Shown one piece after another: positions 16,705 through 25,861 of a stretch of DNA of 64,000 bases. Under the pieces are notes generated by a model. That model saw nothing but the letters and a program-made list of their open reading frames with translations. It did not search any database and was not told where the DNA came from. How positions within the stretch are numbered: position 1 is the first letter of the stretch; every line of letters starts with the position of its first letter. Origin of the DNA: Paraglaciecola sp. 20A4 (GTDB lineage: Bacteria > Pseudomonadota > Gammaproteobacteria > Enterobacterales > Alteromonadaceae); the NCBI RefSeq assembly GCF_011378905.1, contig NZ_WTPY01000008.1, forward strand, positions 62,001 through 126,000. The letters run 5' to 3'. The translations under genes and the position numbers were made by a program.

Positions 16705-18528
16705 CTATTGAAATAATGTTTGTAGGATTATTTGCCGCGTATCGGCCGGATCGATTACCGCGTCAATTTCTAGCACACTTGCTACTTCAGTGGCTTGGCC
16801 ATTGGCGTATTGCTTGGCCACCAGCTTTTCAAATAAAGCCTGGCGAGCGACCAAATCATCTTGAGCTGCGAGTTCTTTACTAAAACCAAGTTTAACGGCA
16901 CCCTCGAGTCCCATACCACCAAACTCACCAGTGGGCCATGACACCATATAGTTTGGCTTCATAGTGCTTCCCCCAAGTAACGCTTGTGCCCCGAGGCCAT
17001 AACATTTACGCAGTGCTACTGCCACCAACGGTACCTTTAGTTTGGCTCCAGAAGTGAACAGTTTTGATAATCGACGTACTGCTCCAAGTTTTTCATGAGC
17101 AGGACCCACCATAAAACCTGGTGTATCACACAGGCTCAGTAATGGAATATTAAACGCGCTACACATTTGCATAAACTCAGCTGCTTTTTCACCTGCGTCA
17201 ACATCTATCGCGCCGCCAAGTACCTTACAATCACTTGCTAACACGCCAACTGGTTTGCCTTCTAGGCGCATGAATCCGGTAATAATCGCCCCACCAAATT
17301 TGCGCTGAAGCTCAGTAAAGCTATTGCTATCGGCCAGTATCGTTATCACTTTTCGCATGTCGTATACAAAACGTCGATCATCTGGCAATACCTCACGTAA
17401 CAGTGTTTGTTGACTCAAACTTTCCGTGTGTTCAGTTTCTGTGTACCCGATTTCTCCTTGAAAGTACCCCAAGCAACGCTTCGCTAACTCCGTGGCATGC
17501 GCTTCATCATCAGCAACAATATCAACCACGCCGTTACTCGCTTGAATTTCAATTGGTCCTATATCCTTGGCATTAACCACCCCCAAACCTCCGCCCTCAA
17601 TCATCGCAGGCCCAGCCATGCCTATCCAAGCCCGCTGAGTGGCAATACGTATATCAGCGGCTCCGAATAACGCAGCGTTACCCGCAAAACAATACCCATT
17701 CGTTACGGCAATGCGCGGCACAACGTAGCTTAATTGTGCCCAACTGGAAAATGATGCGCACTGCAAACCAGAGTTAACAATAGTAATATCAGTGTCTCCT
17801 GGGCGTCCTCCCCCCCCTTCTGTATACATAATGACAGGGAGACTCTGCTTTTCTGCAACAGCCAATATACGATCTAATTTTTGATGATGAAAAAAACCTT
17901 GGGTTCCCGCTAAGACACTATAATCGTTAATAACGATAGCGGTTTTAAAACGAGCCGATGAGCCTATTTGGCTGGCGGATTGTTGGTTATGAGCAATCTC
18001 GCTATTCACTAACCCAACCCCAGTAATAATACCGTCAGCGGCGGCTGCGCTTTTTAGCTCTTGGTAGTCTCGCCTTTGGCGCTGGGCAGCTACGGCAAAT
18101 TGACCGTATTCCATAAAACTATCGGCATCACACAATTGAGTAAGATTCTGCCTAGCGCTACGATATCCCAATGCCTGGCGTTTCGTTAACTGCTGGCTTC
18201 TCTGTTCATCCAGCGTCAGTGCTTGGCGAGCATGAAATGCTAATAACGCACTTTCAACATTGGATATAACATGGTTAATTTCCAAGGAAGTATCGTCTTG
18301 CCCAAGATCAGCAATTTCTAACAACGGCTGTCCAGCCTCCACTTCATCATCAAGCTCTACTCGTATAAATGTAATCACCCCTGACGTTGGCGAAATTATA
18401 GGTAAATCCGTACCCATAAGATGCAATGTCATTAATAATTGGCCTTGTGTAATAGTTTGCCCTTGATTGACCTGAATTGCGGAAACAACGGCGATGGAAC
18501 TTGCTGTAATGATGTTAGGATCAGACAT
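16705..18528 (-). CDS. Acyl-CoA carboxyltransferase with an N-terminal biotinyl-like domain lacking the lysine
   Basis: A 607-aa protein. Residues about 1-75 follow the biotinyl/lipoyl fold (VNQGQTITQGQLL, then ISPTSGVITFIRV and DDEVEAGQPLLEI), but the usual E-A-M-K-M is replaced by H-L-M-G-T, so the biotin-accepting lysine is missing. Residues about 100-600 are a complete carboxyltransferase of the acetyl/propionyl-CoA carboxylase type: GGGGRPGD, GYCFAGNAALFGAADI, EGGGLGVV, then GGAIDVDAGEKAAEFM and LCDTPGFMVGP in the second half. Enzymes with this order are normally the C-terminal part of a single chain that begins with biotin carboxylase; none is present here. It could use a biotin carrier encoded elsewhere, or be a degenerate paralogue. 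The frame is intact. Monocistronic, 71 bases after the Kef-like gene. Confidence 0.8.
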   Translation of the reverse strand: MSDPNIITASSIAVVSAIQVNQGQTITQGQLLMTLHLMGTDLPIISPTSGVITFIRVELDDEVEAGQPLLEIADLGQDDTSLEINHVISNVESALLAFHARQALTLDEQRSQQLTKRQALGYRSARQNLTQLCDADSFMEYGQFAVAAQRQRRDYQELKSAAAADGIITGVGLVNSEIAHNQQSASQIGSSARFKTAIVINDYSVLAGTQGFFHHQKLDRILAVAEKQSLPVIMYTEGGGGRPGDTDITIVNSGLQCASFSSWAQLSYVVPRIAVTNGYCFAGNAALFGAADIRIATQRAWIGMAGPAMIEGGGLGVVNAKDIGPIEIQASNGVVDIVADDEAHATELAKRCLGYFQGEIGYTETEHTESLSQQTLLREVLPDDRRFVYDMRKVITILADSNSFTELQRKFGGAIITGFMRLEGKPVGVLASDCKVLGGAIDVDAGEKAAEFMQMCSAFNIPLLSLCDTPGFMVGPAHEKLGAVRRLSKLFTSGAKLKVPLVAVALRKCYGLGAQALLGGSTMKPNYMVSWPTGEFGGMGLEGAVKLGFSKELAAQDDLVARQALFEKLVAKQYANGQATEVASVLEIDAVIDPADTRQIILQTLFQ

Positions 18529-18599
18529 AATACTTCTTCAATGTAGTGTGATGGATTAAGTACGTGGTTAAATCATGTACATATGATTGTTGTAAAACA

Positions 18600-20573
18600 T
18601 TAGTGGCCTTCAAGCAGGTAGCGCTCAGCCCGCTCAACCCGTCTTGGTTTTCCCACTATGACTAGTACGTCCCCGGACTTTAAAATTGTCTCGGGTGGTG
18701 GACTTTCTAATTCGATGTTATCCCGGCGCAAGCCTTTTATTTTTATACCAGAACGTTGAATATCTAATTCAAGAAGTGACTTATGCGCCGCAAACGCATT
18801 CGGCGCGATAACAACCGCATGCATAAACTCTAATTTATCTTGCTTGGCATAACTCAATTCCGTGGTTTCACCTGGGAAGAAACCGTGCATATTACCGTAA
18901 TGACCCTTTCGCTCTTTTCGTACCCGCTTTAGAATGCGCGACATGGGAATACCAGATAAATGTAAGACTTGCGACACCAACATTAAGCTTCCTTCGAGTA
19001 TCTCAGGCACAACCTGACTGGCGCCAGCGCTGTATAGCTCGCTCATGCGATAGTCTTTTCGAGTACGAACAACTATGGGTAAATCAGGATACAAACTTGA
19101 GATTAGCTGTATAACGGCCATCGCTTTATTGTGTTCATCAAATGTAATCAAAACTAATTTAGCTCTTTCGATTCCAACCGCTTTAAGAATATCTTTGTGA
19201 CGAACATCTCCGAAGTACACCGGTTGCCCTGCACTTTGACTTTCTTTCACCCGCCCCGGATCAGCATCGACCACCAAATAAGGTATGGCTTCACTTCTCA
19301 ATAGGCGGCTAACTGATTGCCCCACACGACCGAATCCCATAATAATGACATGATCATGTACTAGTTGGTGCCTTGCGCTGATCGCTTCATTAGGCTCAAA
19401 CTTAGGCGCGGGTTCATTGACAATACGTCGAGCAAAATCTGAACTTTTGGTCACCAACCATGGCGTCATTGCCATACTCAATATACCAATACTTAAAATA
19501 AGTGACCCTACTTGAGTCGATAAAATGCCGTGGTCAACTGCTAATGCTGCGATAACAAAACTAAATTCACCCATTTGGCATAGCTTAAAACCTGCCGCCC
19601 AAGCGTCTTCTTTAGGCACCCCAAATAACCCACCGGATATGCGAATAAGAACAACCTTAATGATTAACATACCGACTAAGCCAATTAATACCCAATGCCA
19701 CTGCGCAACTAGACTGGGAATATTGAGTCGCATACCGATGGTGATGAAAAATAGCCCCATCAGAATATCCCGAAACGGCCTAATATCCGCCTCTAGCTGA
19801 TATTTATATTGGCTTTCTCCCAGCATCATGCCCGCTAGAAATGCACCTAATGCCATAGATAAACCAAAAGAATACGTCAGACCTGCAGCCATCAACGCGA
19901 CTAAAATAGTGGTTAATACAAATAACTCATCGGTACGAGTTTGGGCAACTTCGGTAAAGATTCTTGGCAATATCCACTTACCCACAGACATAAGTATCAA
20001 TACCACCATGACACCTTTAATGATCGATAACCCAATAGCGATACTTAGGCTTTGCCCCCCATCTATTGCCAGTAAAGGCACGACAATAAGTAAAGGAACC
20101 ACCGCTAAATCCTGAAATAACAAAATACTGACAGCCATTTGCGCACGTGTAGTATTCAAAATCCCCATATCGTTTGTTTGTTTAATCACGATTGCGGTAG
20201 ATGATAAGGCAACGATACTGCCAACGATAATGGCCGCTGATAACCCTAAGCCGAATAACAGGCTAATCCCCATAAACACCAATGCCGTTAACAGCATTTG
20301 TCCCACACCAACACCGAACACCATTTGCCGCATGGCTATCATCTTAGGAAGCGAAAACTCTAAACCAAGAGAAAAAAGTAGAAATACAATTCCCAGTTCA
20401 GCAAAGGTTTGCATGTCTTCAGGGTGTTCAAATAAAGCGAGTAAATCAGGACCAGCGAGGATGCCGCAGAACAAGTAGGCCAAAATAGGCGGCAAGTTTA
20501 TGCGCTTAAACAACCAGACACTGACAACAGCCACCGCCATTAAAATTAAGATGTTTGCAAAAATCCCATGCAT
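18600..20573 (-). CDS. Kef/YbaL-type monovalent cation:proton antiporter
   Basis: A 657-aa inner-membrane protein of the CPA2 family. About 12-13 hydrophobic helices occupy residues 1-380 (Na+/H+ exchanger domain), followed by a cytosolic TrkA-N (RCK) domain at about 405-520 with the nucleotide-binding IMGFGRVGQSV motif and acidic VVDADP, and a TrkA-C domain at about 570-650. Kef systems export K+ in exchange for H+ and are gated by ligands bound to the RCK domain. The arrangement resembles E. coli YbaL and KefB/KefC; there is no KefF/KefG ancillary gene beside it, so glutathione gating cannot be assumed. Start at ATG 20573 lacks a strong ribosome site. Confidence 0.88.
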   Translation of the reverse strand: MHGIFANILILMAVAVVSVWLFKRINLPPILAYLFCGILAGPDLLALFEHPEDMQTFAELGIVFLLFSLGLEFSLPKMIAMRQMVFGVGVGQMLLTALVFMGISLLFGLGLSAAIIVGSIVALSSTAIVIKQTNDMGILNTTRAQMAVSILLFQDLAVVPLLIVVPLLAIDGGQSLSIAIGLSIIKGVMVVLILMSVGKWILPRIFTEVAQTRTDELFVLTTILVALMAAGLTYSFGLSMALGAFLAGMMLGESQYKYQLEADIRPFRDILMGLFFITIGMRLNIPSLVAQWHWVLIGLVGMLIIKVVLIRISGGLFGVPKEDAWAAGFKLCQMGEFSFVIAALAVDHGILSTQVGSLILSIGILSMAMTPWLVTKSSDFARRIVNEPAPKFEPNEAISARHQLVHDHVIIMGFGRVGQSVSRLLRSEAIPYLVVDADPGRVKESQSAGQPVYFGDVRHKDILKAVGIERAKLVLITFDEHNKAMAVIQLISSLYPDLPIVVRTRKDYRMSELYSAGASQVVPEILEGSLMLVSQVLHLSGIPMSRILKRVRKERKGHYGNMHGFFPGETTELSYAKQDKLEFMHAVVIAPNAFAAHKSLLELDIQRSGIKIKGLRRDNIELESPPPETILKSGDVLVIVGKPRRVERAERYLLEGH

Positions 20574-20699
20574 TACAAGGGTTACCGCCTATCGTCTGAT
20601 CTATTTTAATTTTTGGGCACGAATACTGCTTATATCGCTCAGCAATCGTAATCAGTGCTATTTCTAGCGATTTCGCCAATTTTTTGGCAGGAGTGTTTA

Positions 20700-21563
20700 G
20701 TGGAACAACTTAATCAACTTTATGAGCAACATGTAGGCGAAAACGTCTTTAATCCGGGTCATTATGCCCCTGTATTAAACCAACATGAACTCAGTACTTT
20801 CTTCCAAAAATGGTTAACCACTATTGATCTCGCTATTCTTGGCGAACTTTTTTTTGAGCAACTGGAAAATACGTTACCCCTGTGTGGTTTAAAAATCCAG
20901 TGCAATCACAGCGACTTTTGTTTCGGTTCACGCAGTAACAATCGGTATAACAAGCGCTTAGCGGTTATCCAGCATGATGAGCAAATCGCTATGATCCATT
21001 ATACGTTTACCCGCACGCTAGTGGCACGTGAATGGCAAATATTGCAGCAGTTGCACATTCTTTTTCAAAACCCTCTTAAAAATGGTCTTGAGTACGAGCG
21101 GATAAAATTAGCCGCCACGCGAGATAACCTAACATCCTTAAGAAATCGCAGCAGTTTTGATGACACTATGCATCGCTTGTTTAGCCACGCGAAACGTCAA
21201 CCAAGTCAGTTTGCTCTATTAGTCATAGACTTAGATAAATTTAAACAAGTAAATGATCAATATGGTCACTCTCAAGGCGATAAAATACTTGTAGCTTGTG
21301 CCGCAACTATTTCAGGATGCCTTCGCGACACTGATTTCGCCTTTCGCTTTGGCGGAGACGAATTTTGCTGTTTATTAACGGATACAAGTATAGATTCTTG
21401 CCAACAAATAACTCAGCGCATCCAACAAGCATTCAAAGAACAAGACCTATTAGCGCATCATGGAGTCAGTTGCAGCATCGGCAGTGCCATATATCAAAGC
21501 GATGACACAGAACATTGCCTTTTCATGCGCGCTGACGCCGCTATGTACCGTAATAAAAATTAA
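20700..21563 (+). CDS. Soluble GGDEF diguanylate cyclase
   Basis: A 287-aa protein likely to make cyclic di-GMP from two GTP. The N-terminal ~135 residues are an unrecognised sensory domain without membrane segments. The GGDEF domain has NLTSLRNRSSFD, IDLDKFKQVND, the active-site GGDEF (218-222) and an RxxD inhibitory site (RDTD) at the right distance, so product inhibition is expected. I start it at GTG 20700 because GCAGGAG lies at 20687-20693; the frame is open to a GTG at 20655 with no such site. It is divergent from the Kef-like gene and 177 bases ahead of the REC-TPR gene. Confidence 0.88.
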   Translation: MEQLNQLYEQHVGENVFNPGHYAPVLNQHELSTFFQKWLTTIDLAILGELFFEQLENTLPLCGLKIQCNHSDFCFGSRSNNRYNKRLAVIQHDEQIAMIHYTFTRTLVAREWQILQQLHILFQNPLKNGLEYERIKLAATRDNLTSLRNRSSFDDTMHRLFSHAKRQPSQFALLVIDLDKFKQVNDQYGHSQGDKILVACAATISGCLRDTDFAFRFGGDEFCCLLTDTSIDSCQQITQRIQQAFKEQDLLAHHGVSCSIGSAIYQSDDTEHCLFMRADAAMYRNKN

Positions 21564-21660
21564 CTTAACTCGCCTCTTATATAGACAACACCTATTATTA
21601 GTAAGCGTTGAGGCTTAATGACACAAGTTGACAATGTGAATAGTTATCTATATTCGAAAA

Positions 21661-21690
21661 TTGATTGAGCTTATTCATCGTTCATTATAA
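21661..21690 (+). promoter_or_regulatory. Possible promoter of the REC-TPR gene
   Basis: TTGATT (21661-21666), 18 bases, TTATAA (21685-21690), 50 bases before the GTG start at 21741. A TTGACA at 21630-21635 is an alternative -35 but has no well-spaced -10. Confidence 0.3.
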
Positions 21691-21740
21691 CGTGCTGCTT
21701 AAATGGCAATTATTTATGTGTATTAATAGATGGATTTAGT

Positions 21741-23387
21741 GTGATAAAGATACCTCCTCAGCTACCAGTCTCTGAACTAAATGTATTAGTGATTGACGGC
21801 CAAACACTCGTCCAAGATACCATTAAGTCTGCGTTTATGGAGATGGGTATCGAAAATGTACGCTGCGCCCAGAATGCTTTTTACGCCTTGCGACTATGCG
21901 AGCATATAAAATTCGATATCATATTAGTGGCCTTTGATGTCCGTAGCGACAAAGATGGGTTTAACCTATTGGAGGAAATGCGCTTTAAAGGATTCATAGC
22001 TAAAACGACCAGCGTGATATTTCTTAGCGCCGATACATCAGCAGGATTAGTCAATTGCGTCATTGAATTACAACCCGACGATTTTTGGGTAAAACCGTTA
22101 GACAAATCCCGGGTTACTCAACGCATCAACCATATTTTAAAGATAAAAAATCGCCTCTATCGATTAAATTATTGCTTTGATAAAGGGGAATACCCCAGCG
22201 CGATTTACCTAGCCGAGCGTCAATTAGAAGATGAGTCGTTAACGCAGTATCATCCACAAATCAATCGCATGATTGGTCGGTGTTTGCTGAGTTTACTTGA
22301 ATATGCCGACGCTGAAATCTTCTACCGTACATTACTTGAAAAATACGACTATGGATGGGTTTCGGTAGGGCTAGCCACAACATTACTAAAACAAAATAAA
22401 TTACCACAAGCACGAGCATTAACAGATGAACTACTCGAACGTGATGACACACGCTTTGCAACTTATGACGCGTTAACTGAATTCTATATTCACAGCGAGG
22501 ATTATGAAAAAGGTTACGAACTTATAAAAGAAGCCAGCAAGTTGGCTCCACGTAATATAGAGCGTCACCGAAAAGCTTGGGATCTTGCTAGGCTCAATCA
22601 TGACCCCATGGGACAATATTTAGCTACCCAAAATATGGCTAAGTATGCTAAAAACTCAATTCACGACCGCCCTGAATTAAGCTTAAATGTTATTCGTGCA
22701 GGAATAGATTTAGCCGCGACCGTATCTGAAACCCAAGCGAAAAGCTTATTGGCTGAAATAGAACGAAAGCTATCTGTGATTGAACAAGAATATGCTCACG
22801 TTAATGATTTCAAGAGTCAACTTGTCGTTATTCATGCGCGTTTATTGAGCTTACGTGATAATAAGAAACAAGCTGAAGAGCTTATGCTGAGCCAGACTCA
22901 GGTTAACAGTTGGCATTCAGTTGAAGATAATTTGGATAAGGTAAAAGCGTTGCATGAAATTGGACAACGTGAAGAAGCAATCGTCATTTTAGACCGTCTG
23001 AAAGAGCAGGTTGAAGGTAATTCATTTGCCAGCCAAGTTATGGCTGAATATATAGATCAGGAACGTAACGAGCGCAGCGAAATCCATCACACACCTAAAG
23101 AATTAGCTGAAATGGCGTCAATACATTATAAAAATAAACGTTTTACGCCCGCTTACAAATTACTAACCCAAGCATTACAGCTATCACCCAAAAACCCTAA
23201 TATCGGCTTAAGTCTACTTAAAGTGCTAGCCAGATTAGCGCAAGATGACGGGTTAGATGAAGAGCAGCAAAGCGGATTAAAACATTGCAGAGCACTATTA
23301 AAAACAGCCGAATTAAGTGTGCAGCAAAAGCTCAAGCAAGCCCAATATATTGAAAGCATTAATCGAGGTCATTCCCCCCGCACTTAA
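21741..23387 (+). CDS. Response regulator: REC receiver with TPR repeats
   Basis: A 548-aa cytosolic protein. Residues about 13-135 form a receiver domain: acidic D19, phospho-acceptor D66 in ILVAFDV, S96 in FLSAD and K118 in WVKPL. The usual second acidic residue beside D19 is Gly, which may weaken Mg2+ binding. Residues about 140-310 and 435-500 look like tetratricopeptide repeats (for example GEYPSAIYLAERQL, YADAEIFYRTLLEKY), for protein-protein contact. There is no DNA-binding or enzymatic output domain, so it probably works by binding a partner. No histidine kinase is adjacent. The start is GTG 21741. Confidence 0.8.
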   Translation: MIKIPPQLPVSELNVLVIDGQTLVQDTIKSAFMEMGIENVRCAQNAFYALRLCEHIKFDIILVAFDVRSDKDGFNLLEEMRFKGFIAKTTSVIFLSADTSAGLVNCVIELQPDDFWVKPLDKSRVTQRINHILKIKNRLYRLNYCFDKGEYPSAIYLAERQLEDESLTQYHPQINRMIGRCLLSLLEYADAEIFYRTLLEKYDYGWVSVGLATTLLKQNKLPQARALTDELLERDDTRFATYDALTEFYIHSEDYEKGYELIKEASKLAPRNIERHRKAWDLARLNHDPMGQYLATQNMAKYAKNSIHDRPELSLNVIRAGIDLAATVSETQAKSLLAEIERKLSVIEQEYAHVNDFKSQLVVIHARLLSLRDNKKQAEELMLSQTQVNSWHSVEDNLDKVKALHEIGQREEAIVILDRLKEQVEGNSFASQVMAEYIDQERNERSEIHHTPKELAEMASIHYKNKRFTPAYKLLTQALQLSPKNPNIGLSLLKVLARLAQDDGLDEEQQSGLKHCRALLKTAELSVQQKLKQAQYIESINRGHSPRT

Positions 23388-23476
23388 TCAGCCGTATGTA
23401 TGCTATAGGAGGACGCGGCCAGTTGGGTGAGCATTCTATTAAGATCACGCCAGACTAGCCCCATTACCTAGCAAGT

Positions 23477-24262
23477 CTAATGCTTATCGAAAAAATCCTT
23501 ATTGCGAATATATTTATGCATATAGTGATAAGAAATGGGGGAAATAAGCCAACTCGTTAACGTTTTGTATAAACGCACAGATGGGCGAATATTTTCGTAG
23601 ATACGTTCATTATGCAGCCATAGATTACGACCCACATGAACGAAGATCCCTGGCAAAGGCGGTAAAAAAGTAATGATATCTAAGTCGCAACAAATTCGGT
23701 AAGTTCTGCGATGAAGGAGATAATACTTGTTAAAACTACGAAAACCAGTCGATGGTTGACCAAACGTGACAACACGTCTGACCGGAGCATCAAATCGACG
23801 CTCTAACCAATCTGCGGTCAATATTGCCATCGCCCCACCTGACGAATGTCCTGTTAAACTAATCCGTTTCCCATTGGCAATAAGAGGCTTTAATACACGT
23901 TCTATTTGTTGATAGATGCTCAGAGCTTCATCTGCTGGGCCTTCTCCTGCGACTTTCTGATTGAGTAATCGGTCGTAGCCATAGTGAACATAGTAAACGG
24001 TTCTATTAAAGCGTTTACGTTTGGGGAAAAAACATAGATTAGCTAACCAATCGCTCAGTATCTGTGAACCGCGGAACACCACTATCACTTCTTTTTTATT
24101 GTTCTGCCATAAAATACGCGCAAGCACATGTCCTCGACGATTTTTAATCGCCACATGGCCATCTTCCGAAAAGCCAAGAGCGACATGATCGAAGTCTTTT
24201 GGGTAAGACAATTTACACAATACTGCGTAACGTTCGTATTGGTAACGTTTAAGTTTTTTCAA
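23477..24262 (-). CDS. Class 3 (fungal-type) lipase
   Basis: A 261-aa alpha/beta-hydrolase of the Lipase_3 family, which cleaves ester bonds in acylglycerols. The nucleophile elbow is GHSSGGAMA, preceded by the family's VVFRGSQILSDWLANL oxyanion segment; an Asp in DLDIITFLPP and a His in HVGRNLWLH or SYHYMHKY can complete the triad. There is no signal peptide or lipid anchor, so a cytoplasmic location is indicated. It is 103 bases downstream of tilS on the same strand; no terminator is seen between them. Confidence 0.85.
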   Translation of the reverse strand: MKKLKRYQYERYAVLCKLSYPKDFDHVALGFSEDGHVAIKNRRGHVLARILWQNNKKEVIVVFRGSQILSDWLANLCFFPKRKRFNRTVYYVHYGYDRLLNQKVAGEGPADEALSIYQQIERVLKPLIANGKRISLTGHSSGGAMAILTADWLERRFDAPVRRVVTFGQPSTGFRSFNKYYLLHRRTYRICCDLDIITFLPPLPGIFVHVGRNLWLHNERIYENIRPSVRLYKTLTSWLISPISYHYMHKYIRNKDFFDKH

Positions 24263-24365
24263 TTATCGTTGAGGTTTGCAGCGAGTCAATATTTGCAGGC
24301 TACCCATATTTTATGACACACACATGACGGAAGAATATGACCGCCTATTTATATGCTAATGATGT

Positions 24366-25766
24366 TTACTCGAGATTTGATTGATACTTAATAAAATAAG
24401 GTGTAACTGACTTAGCGCATTTTTGCGTATGGCCTACACGGGTGCTTTTGCTTGGATAAAACACCCCTTTTATCAGCAAACCAACAACGTTAGATTGCTG
24501 ACAAATAATAACAACACTGCTTCGCTCCCATGGTGGAATACGCCAATGTTTAAACCACTGCTTTAGCGGTTTCGAATGATGAGCATCCTGCGGGGTGAAA
24601 CGCCGAGAAAAACCACCAAATTCCACGCTAATAGGATACTGCTCAATATTCTCAACTGGTAGAACGTTGCTTTGCTTATGACTAACTTCATTTGTACAAA
24701 GGCTCAAAATACCAAATTTATTTGGCAACTCAATCGGCGATGATAACGTCAATGACCCTATATATGGGATAATCTCTTTTGTCAGTGGAATAACATACAG
24801 GCCATTTTCAAAACGCCTAAATTGCCAATTTTGCCAACGAATAATCGGGTTCGCATCATCTGCGGCGGTCAGCAATTGACTTGATAATTGTGTTAATATC
24901 GCTTGACTTGGACTGATGATATTCCTTTCATCCAACCACAAACGCACTACTTGTATACGCCAAGGCTCACTTAGTGCTAATAGCCCATTAATAGATAAGA
25001 TGTCTTTTTGGGTACGCAAATTATCTAGCTTTTCACGGGTGGTTTCATCTAACAATAGTTGCTGTTGAGCACATAGGCGTGCACTACGAGACACAGATTT
25101 AGCGAAGTGAGGCCAACGCTGCATCAACATAGGGCTTATATTATGACGAATAAAATTACGCTCAAAATCGGTGTTTTGGTTTGAATCATCTTCATGCCAG
25201 CGTAATTGATGCTCTTGGGCGTATGCATGAATTTGCGCTTGAGTGATATCCAATAATGGCCTAAAAAAATGAACTTGTTGCTGACTACTTGCTGTTTTCG
25301 TCCGAGAAAAGTATTCAGCCATACCGCTTAGTCCTTTGGGCCCGGCACCGCGCTTTAACTGAAGTAAGACTGTTTCTAACTGATCGTCTTGGTGCTGCGC
25401 TAACATGATGACACTGCCGTGGGGCGCTAGCTCAACTAATTTAGCATATCGAACTTGTCTTGCTTGAGCTTCAAGGCCTTTGCCTGTCGATAAATCGACA
25501 GTTACCTTAGCCGTCTGAAAATCAACATCAAGGTCTGCACACACATCAGCACAATGCTGTTGCCAAATACTGGCGCTAACACTGAGTCCATGGTGGATAT
25601 AAATGGCACTTAACTGAAATTCATGTCGTTCGCGTAATTGCCACAATGCGTGCAAAAGTACATGTGAGTCTATGCCTGCGCTGTATGCCACGACGATTTT
25701 AGAGGGAGACGAATGATAACGGGATAGCGTTGAAAGTTGCTGTTGTAAGTGAAGAAGTAGAGACAT
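24366..25766 (-). CDS. tilS: tRNA(Ile)-lysidine synthase
   Basis: TilS joins lysine to C34 of the CAU anticodon of tRNA-Ile2, so that it reads AUA. The 466-aa product has the N-type ATP-pyrophosphatase P-loop as SAGIDS (29-34), where most homologues have SGGxDS; the second residue is therefore Ala. Further family motifs are AQHQDDQLETVLLQLKRG and GLSGM, RPLLDI, and the HEDDSNQNTDFERNFIRH region, then the C-terminal TilS domains with RRFTPQDAHHSKPLKQWF. I start it at ATG 25766; the frame extends to a TTG at 25796 without support. It is the last gene of the long minus-strand cluster, after accA. Confidence 0.92.
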   Translation of the reverse strand: MSLLLHLQQQLSTLSRYHSSPSKIVVAYSAGIDSHVLLHALWQLRERHEFQLSAIYIHHGLSVSASIWQQHCADVCADLDVDFQTAKVTVDLSTGKGLEAQARQVRYAKLVELAPHGSVIMLAQHQDDQLETVLLQLKRGAGPKGLSGMAEYFSRTKTASSQQQVHFFRPLLDITQAQIHAYAQEHQLRWHEDDSNQNTDFERNFIRHNISPMLMQRWPHFAKSVSRSARLCAQQQLLLDETTREKLDNLRTQKDILSINGLLALSEPWRIQVVRLWLDERNIISPSQAILTQLSSQLLTAADDANPIIRWQNWQFRRFENGLYVIPLTKEIIPYIGSLTLSSPIELPNKFGILSLCTNEVSHKQSNVLPVENIEQYPISVEFGGFSRRFTPQDAHHSKPLKQWFKHWRIPPWERSSVVIICQQSNVVGLLIKGVFYPSKSTRVGHTQKCAKSVTPYFIKYQSNLE

Positions 25767-25861
25767 GTCGACCAGCGTTACGTAATCCAGCGCCAACCCA
25801 CTAGCAAGACGCTAGAGAGCTGTGCGCCGACTACCTGAATACTCAGGCAGCGAATTTTATA

